A DNA stretch of 18,716 nt, taken from the NCBI GenBank assembly GCA_030744095.1, contig JASLRF010000307.1:1-18716 (forward strand), read 5' to 3'. Made by a program: the position numbers and the translations under genes. A model generated the notes under the pieces. That model was not told where the DNA came from. It did no database searches and saw nothing but the letters and a program-made list of their open reading frames with translations. Below are positions 16,168-18,716 of the stretch, in pieces; the stretch's first letter is position 1; the number at the start of each line of letters is the position of its first letter. The DNA comes from Pirellulaceae bacterium (GTDB lineage: Bacteria; Planctomycetota; Planctomycetia; Pirellulales; Pirellulaceae).

Positions 16168-16800
16168 CTACCGGTGCGTGGAGTGGACGCGAGGCTGGGA
16201 AGGACCGAAGCACTGCGTCGAGCTCAGTTGGGCTCCGCCACCCTGATCCCTGCGAAGCAGTTCTGTGGGTCCAAGCTCGGTTGCATCCTGATTGTCGGCC
16301 AATTCGGCAGCCATCGTGTCGAGCTGGTGACGGGATGGGGGCTGCATTCTATTGCGAAATGCGGAACTCCAGGCCGCGAGATAGTCCTCGGTGGCGGAAT
16401 CGAGTCGCGTTGGATGCATGTCCCGCGACGCCTCCTGCGACGCCTCAGTCTGCTGGGCGTGCATCTGCCATAGTCGCTGCAAATCGGCCTGACCAAAGGC
16501 AGTGTTCTCCTGCTGGACGATCACAACTTTGCCGCGCGTGCGCTCGTAACCGGTCCGAATTACTGCTTCCCCTCCAAGACGTTCCGCGTGACGCGTGACG
16601 CGCACCTGGGGATACTGGATCGCTAGATCGCGAGCCACTTCTTCGGTTTGATCGGTCGATCCATCGTCGATCACCAATACCTCGAACTCAGATGCGACAT
16701 CCGGGAGAATGTCCAACATCTGGTTGATAAGGTATGGAAGAGAATTTTGGGCGTTGTAGACGGGTAGGACGACACTAAGCGACTGATCGGAATTCGTCAC
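16168..16800 (-). CDS. Short GT2-like protein without recognisable DxD motif
   Basis: About 210 residues. The N-terminal 110 residues match the glycosyltransferase family 2 GT-A nucleotide-binding half: LSVVLPVYNAQNSLPYL, then FEVLVIDDGSTDQTEEVA, then a LGGEAVIRTGYERTRGKVVIV strand-helix. Where active GT2 enzymes carry the metal-binding DxD after this strand, it reads VQQENTAFGQADL. The remaining 100 residues are Gln/Ala/Ser-rich and show no acceptor-domain motifs. It is therefore probably inactive as a transferase or altered in function. I prefer the GTG at 16800, with GGAG about 10 nt upstream, to the TTG at 16809, which would sit 1 nt from that site. It could share a transcript with the HTH gene downstream. 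Confidence 0.75.
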   Translation of the reverse strand: MTNSDQSLSVVLPVYNAQNSLPYLINQMLDILPDVASEFEVLVIDDGSTDQTEEVARDLAIQYPQVRVTRHAERLGGEAVIRTGYERTRGKVVIVQQENTAFGQADLQRLWQMHAQQTEASQEASRDMHPTRLDSATEDYLAAWSSAFRNRMQPPSRHQLDTMAAELADNQDATELGPTELLRRDQGGGAQLSSTQCFGPSQPRVHSTHR

Positions 16801-16898
16801 AGGTTGCAAACTCCAAGGTTGAACGACGGAACGGTCTCGGTGTTTCTATCGGTTGTCCATCGCGACGACTGCAACTCACTGGCACACGGGCCTATTTT

Positions 16899-16927
16899 TT
16901 GACTTGTGCGGCAGGCGACGATTGTTT
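16899..16927 (+). promoter_or_regulatory. Possible promoter for the Ycf48-like gene
   Basis: TTGACT (16899-16904) is followed 17 bp later by TTGTTT (16922-16927), in the gap between the divergent GT2-like and Ycf48-like genes. The -35 is good and the -10 is poor, so this is only a candidate. The rest of the gap 16801-17087 shows nothing else I can name. Confidence 0.22.
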
Positions 16928-17087
16928 GGTATGCTTGGCTTGTTCGGAAGTCGGTGATAGCGATTGATCGGGTTACTTGCCGATAACCGCTCATCAAGGC
17001 GTCGTCACACCTGATCCTTGCCCGCCATGGGCGTTCAAGAACGTGGCCATTCGCACCGTTGTGTCCATCGTGCTACGCTGTTCTGCC

Positions 17088-18239
17088 ATGAACGCAATCG
17101 CTGTCGACTTCAAAACGAACCGAACAGACCGGCCACAACATCACCCTTTTGGCCGTGTGGCAACGTCTTGTTCTATCTGGAGCTGGTTGTTTTGGTGCTG
17201 GCTGTCCGCCAGTGGTTCGATCCTCGCGCAAGACACGCCGTCGGACCCCGGCCACTGGCACCGATTGAAGCAGACGCGGCCCGTCAGTTTGCGTGGTGTC
17301 TCCGTCGCCAATCGCGATGTTGTTTGGGCGAGCGGTGCGGACGGGACGGTTCTTCGATCCGTTGACCGAGGCCAGACCATCACAACGATCCCTGTCCCGG
17401 GCGCCGAGACGAGTGACTTTCGCGACGTGCACGCTTTCGACGCGGATCACGCGAGCTTGATGACGGCGGGACAACCCGCGCGACTGTACTGGACCGAAGA
17501 TGGCGGCAAGAACTGGTCCATTGCCTATGAATGTGCTGACAAGCGTTCGTTCTTCAATGCGATGTCCTTCTGGGACCAGAATAGGGGAATTGCATTTAGC
17601 GACCCATTCGACGGGAGACTGTTGATCATCAGCACGCGCGATGGTGGAAGGTCGTGGCAACCGCTCGATCGAGCCAAGCGGCCAGTCACCGCAAGAGGCG
17701 AACACGGCTACGCGGCCAGTGGCACGTGTCTGACAGTTGGCCGGCGGGGTCGCGTGTGGATCGGACTGGGCGGTCCCGGTACGGGCAACGCTATGGCTCG
17801 AGTTTTTGCATCGGGTGATTTTGGCCGAACCTGGTCCGTCAGCGCGTCCAATCTGGTGGGGACCGAGTCCGCGGGCATTTTTTCGATCTTTTTCATCGAC
17901 GAGAAACACGGCATCGCCGTCGGCGGCGATTACAAGAATCCCAACGGTACCAGCGACGTGGTGTCGCTGACGCACGACGGCGCCAAGACTTGGAGCAGGC
18001 CGGACAACCATGGCCTCCGTGGCTACCGTAGCTGTGTCGCCGGCGCGACGACACCAGACGGTGAGATCTTGATTGCCTGCGGTCCGTCTGGCTGTGATTG
18101 GTCGCGCGATGCAGGTCATCATTGGCATCCCTTGGGCAACGACGGCTTTCATGCGCTGGCGTTCTCCATTGACGGAACCACGGGCTATGCCGTCGGTGCG
18201 GACGGTCGTCTGGCGCGCTGGGTGTGGCGAGATCCGTAG
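17088..18239 (+). CDS. Secreted Ycf48-like/BNR-repeat beta-propeller protein
   Basis: 383 residues from the ATG at 17088; the frame extends to a TTG at 16977 but without protein character. A hydrophobic segment at about 24-46 ending SILAQD is a likely signal peptide. The body repeats the Asp-box/BNR theme (S/T-x-D-x-G-x-x-W): TEDGGKNW (136-143), TRDGGRSW (183-190), SGDFGRTW (242-249), THDGAKTW (295-302), SRDAGHHW (339-346). SLRGVSVANRDVVWASGADGTV is characteristic of the Ycf48/Hcf136-like propellers. In cyanobacteria Ycf48 assists photosystem II assembly. Planctomycete homologues have no photosystem, so here it is an exported propeller of unknown role, perhaps binding a partner or a glycan. 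Ends 34 bp before the yjbQ-like fragment and may be co-transcribed with it. Confidence 0.88.
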   Translation: MNAIAVDFKTNRTDRPQHHPFGRVATSCSIWSWLFWCWLSASGSILAQDTPSDPGHWHRLKQTRPVSLRGVSVANRDVVWASGADGTVLRSVDRGQTITTIPVPGAETSDFRDVHAFDADHASLMTAGQPARLYWTEDGGKNWSIAYECADKRSFFNAMSFWDQNRGIAFSDPFDGRLLIISTRDGGRSWQPLDRAKRPVTARGEHGYAASGTCLTVGRRGRVWIGLGGPGTGNAMARVFASGDFGRTWSVSASNLVGTESAGIFSIFFIDEKHGIAVGGDYKNPNGTSDVVSLTHDGAKTWSRPDNHGLRGYRSCVAGATTPDGEILIACGPSGCDWSRDAGHHWHPLGNDGFHALAFSIDGTTGYAVGADGRLARWVWRDP

Positions 18240-18273
18240 CCAGCGCATCACACAGAATTCGAAGGAGCAGTGG

Positions 18274-18441
18274 ATGAAAACGCTGACCAATGAGATCTGG
18301 ATGGAAGTTCCCGCGCGGCGGGCGATCGTGTCAATTCACAATGAAGTTAAACGGCTCGTCGCTGAAAGCGATGTTCAAGATGGACTGGTACTGGTCAATC
18401 CAAGCCAAATTCAGGATACTCGCCCTCAACACCACATCTAG
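18274..18441 (+). pseudogene. yjbQ-family (UPF0047) gene, truncated after about 42 codons
   Basis: An excellent ribosome-binding site (AAGGAG, 6 nt spacing) precedes the ATG at 18274. The first 42 residues (MKTLTNEIWMEVPARRAIVS..., through GLVLVN) match the N-terminus of YjbQ-family proteins, which are about 135-140 residues long. The expected continuation AMHITASVFIND, which brings in the conserved active-site residues, is absent. From about 18400 the frame reads PSQIQDTRPQHHI and stops. Nothing resembling the rest of YjbQ was found in the other frames down to the window edge. E. coli YjbQ has thiamine-phosphate-synthase-like activity; this fragment cannot. It is a broken gene, with the break coinciding with a change in base composition. 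Confidence 0.75.
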
Positions 18442-18716
18442 GGATGATGTCAACGTTGACCAATTCACAGGTCGGATATTTTTTGCCGGTGGGTCGGAAG
18501 GTCAGGTTGATCTTCTCAATGCATCCTTTCACTGCCTCTGCCTTGCGACGGAGATTTGCATCGGGATCGTGCAACACATCGTCAGCCTTTGAGCACGACC
18601 TTGCTGATTCGAACATCTGCTCTTTTTTCGCCTGAAAAATGTCAGACCAGTTCTCTAAAGACTGATCGGCTTGGTCCATCTGCCTTTCCACGAGAACGAT
18701 TTCCTCCCTGATCTTG
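18395..18716 (-). CDS. Unrecognised protein, C-terminal part; N-terminus beyond window edge
   Basis: The frame is open from the right edge to a TGA at 18395 (about 106 codons inside the window). A GTG at 18691 exists but the frame continues upstream of it (IREEIVLVERQMDQADQSL), so the gene probably starts outside. The N-terminal half is highly charged and Gln/Lys/Glu-rich and would form long amphipathic helices or a coiled coil. The C-terminal half (INLTFRPTGKKYPTCELVNVDIIP) looks like beta strands. I do not recognise the family. GC content is visibly lower than in the neighbouring genes. Its stop codon lies within the last codons of the yjbQ fragment, so its own C-terminus may be cut by the same junction. 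Confidence 0.5.
   Translation of the reverse strand, partial: KIREEIVLVERQMDQADQSLENWSDIFQAKKEQMFESARSCSKADDVLHDPDANLRRKAEAVKGCIEKINLTFRPTGKKYPTCELVNVDIIPRCGVEGEYPEFGLD

Noticed and set aside
17073..18290. A 405-codon minus-strand open frame antisense to the Ycf48-like gene
   Set aside because: The plus strand shows a signal peptide and repeated Asp boxes; the minus translation is low-complexity Arg/Ala/Thr sequence without motifs.

Overview
This is a stretch of ordinary chromosome from a planctomycete, most likely of the Pirellulaceae / Rhodopirellula type. The strongest sign is the adjacent pair 3155-6454 (PSCyt1-DUF1549-DUF1553) and 1740-3149 (DUF1501 with a Tat signal), an arrangement typical of Planctomycetes. 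GC-rich codon use, frequent weak Shine-Dalgarno sites and dispersed inverted-repeat DNA agree with this. I see no CRISPR array, tRNA, rRNA, transposase or phage gene.

Left part (1-8215, all minus strand). Reading in the direction of transcription: an acetamidase/formamidase-family hydrolase (7328-8215) overlaps an SDR oxidoreductase (6571-7335) by 8 bp. Next comes a three-gene run: a secreted cytochrome-like PSCyt1/DUF1549/DUF1553 protein with an internal carbohydrate-binding-like insert, the Tat-exported DUF1501 protein 5 bp downstream, and a YugP-type membrane zinc metallopeptidase overlapping it. Last is a LarA-like (DUF2088) protein that runs off the left edge.

Middle (8216-10953). A 330-bp gap carries a repeat element made of 15-17-nt units around a 51-nt-arm inverted repeat. 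A D-2-hydroxyacid dehydrogenase (minus) and a class III aminotransferase of the glutamate-1-semialdehyde-aminomutase type (plus) diverge from a 136-bp region.

Housekeeping block (10954-15335, plus). rpmI-rplT-pheS-pheT encode ribosomal proteins L35 and L20 and both subunits of phenylalanyl-tRNA synthetase. infC, the usual first gene of this cluster, is not here; instead there is a 400-bp leader with a long hairpin. PheT lacks the N-terminal OB-fold tRNA-binding (B2) domain.

Right part (15336-18716). A small HTH protein and a GT2-like protein without a recognisable DxD motif lie on minus. A secreted Ycf48/BNR-repeat protein lies on plus. It is followed by a yjbQ-family gene broken after about 42 codons. 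The break coincides with the end of an unrecognised, less GC-rich minus-strand open frame that continues past the right edge, so a rearrangement junction near 18,395-18,402 is likely. No clearly new multi-gene system is evident. The best second-look items are this junction, the B2-less PheT, the repeat element at 8296-8521 and the rpmI leader hairpin.
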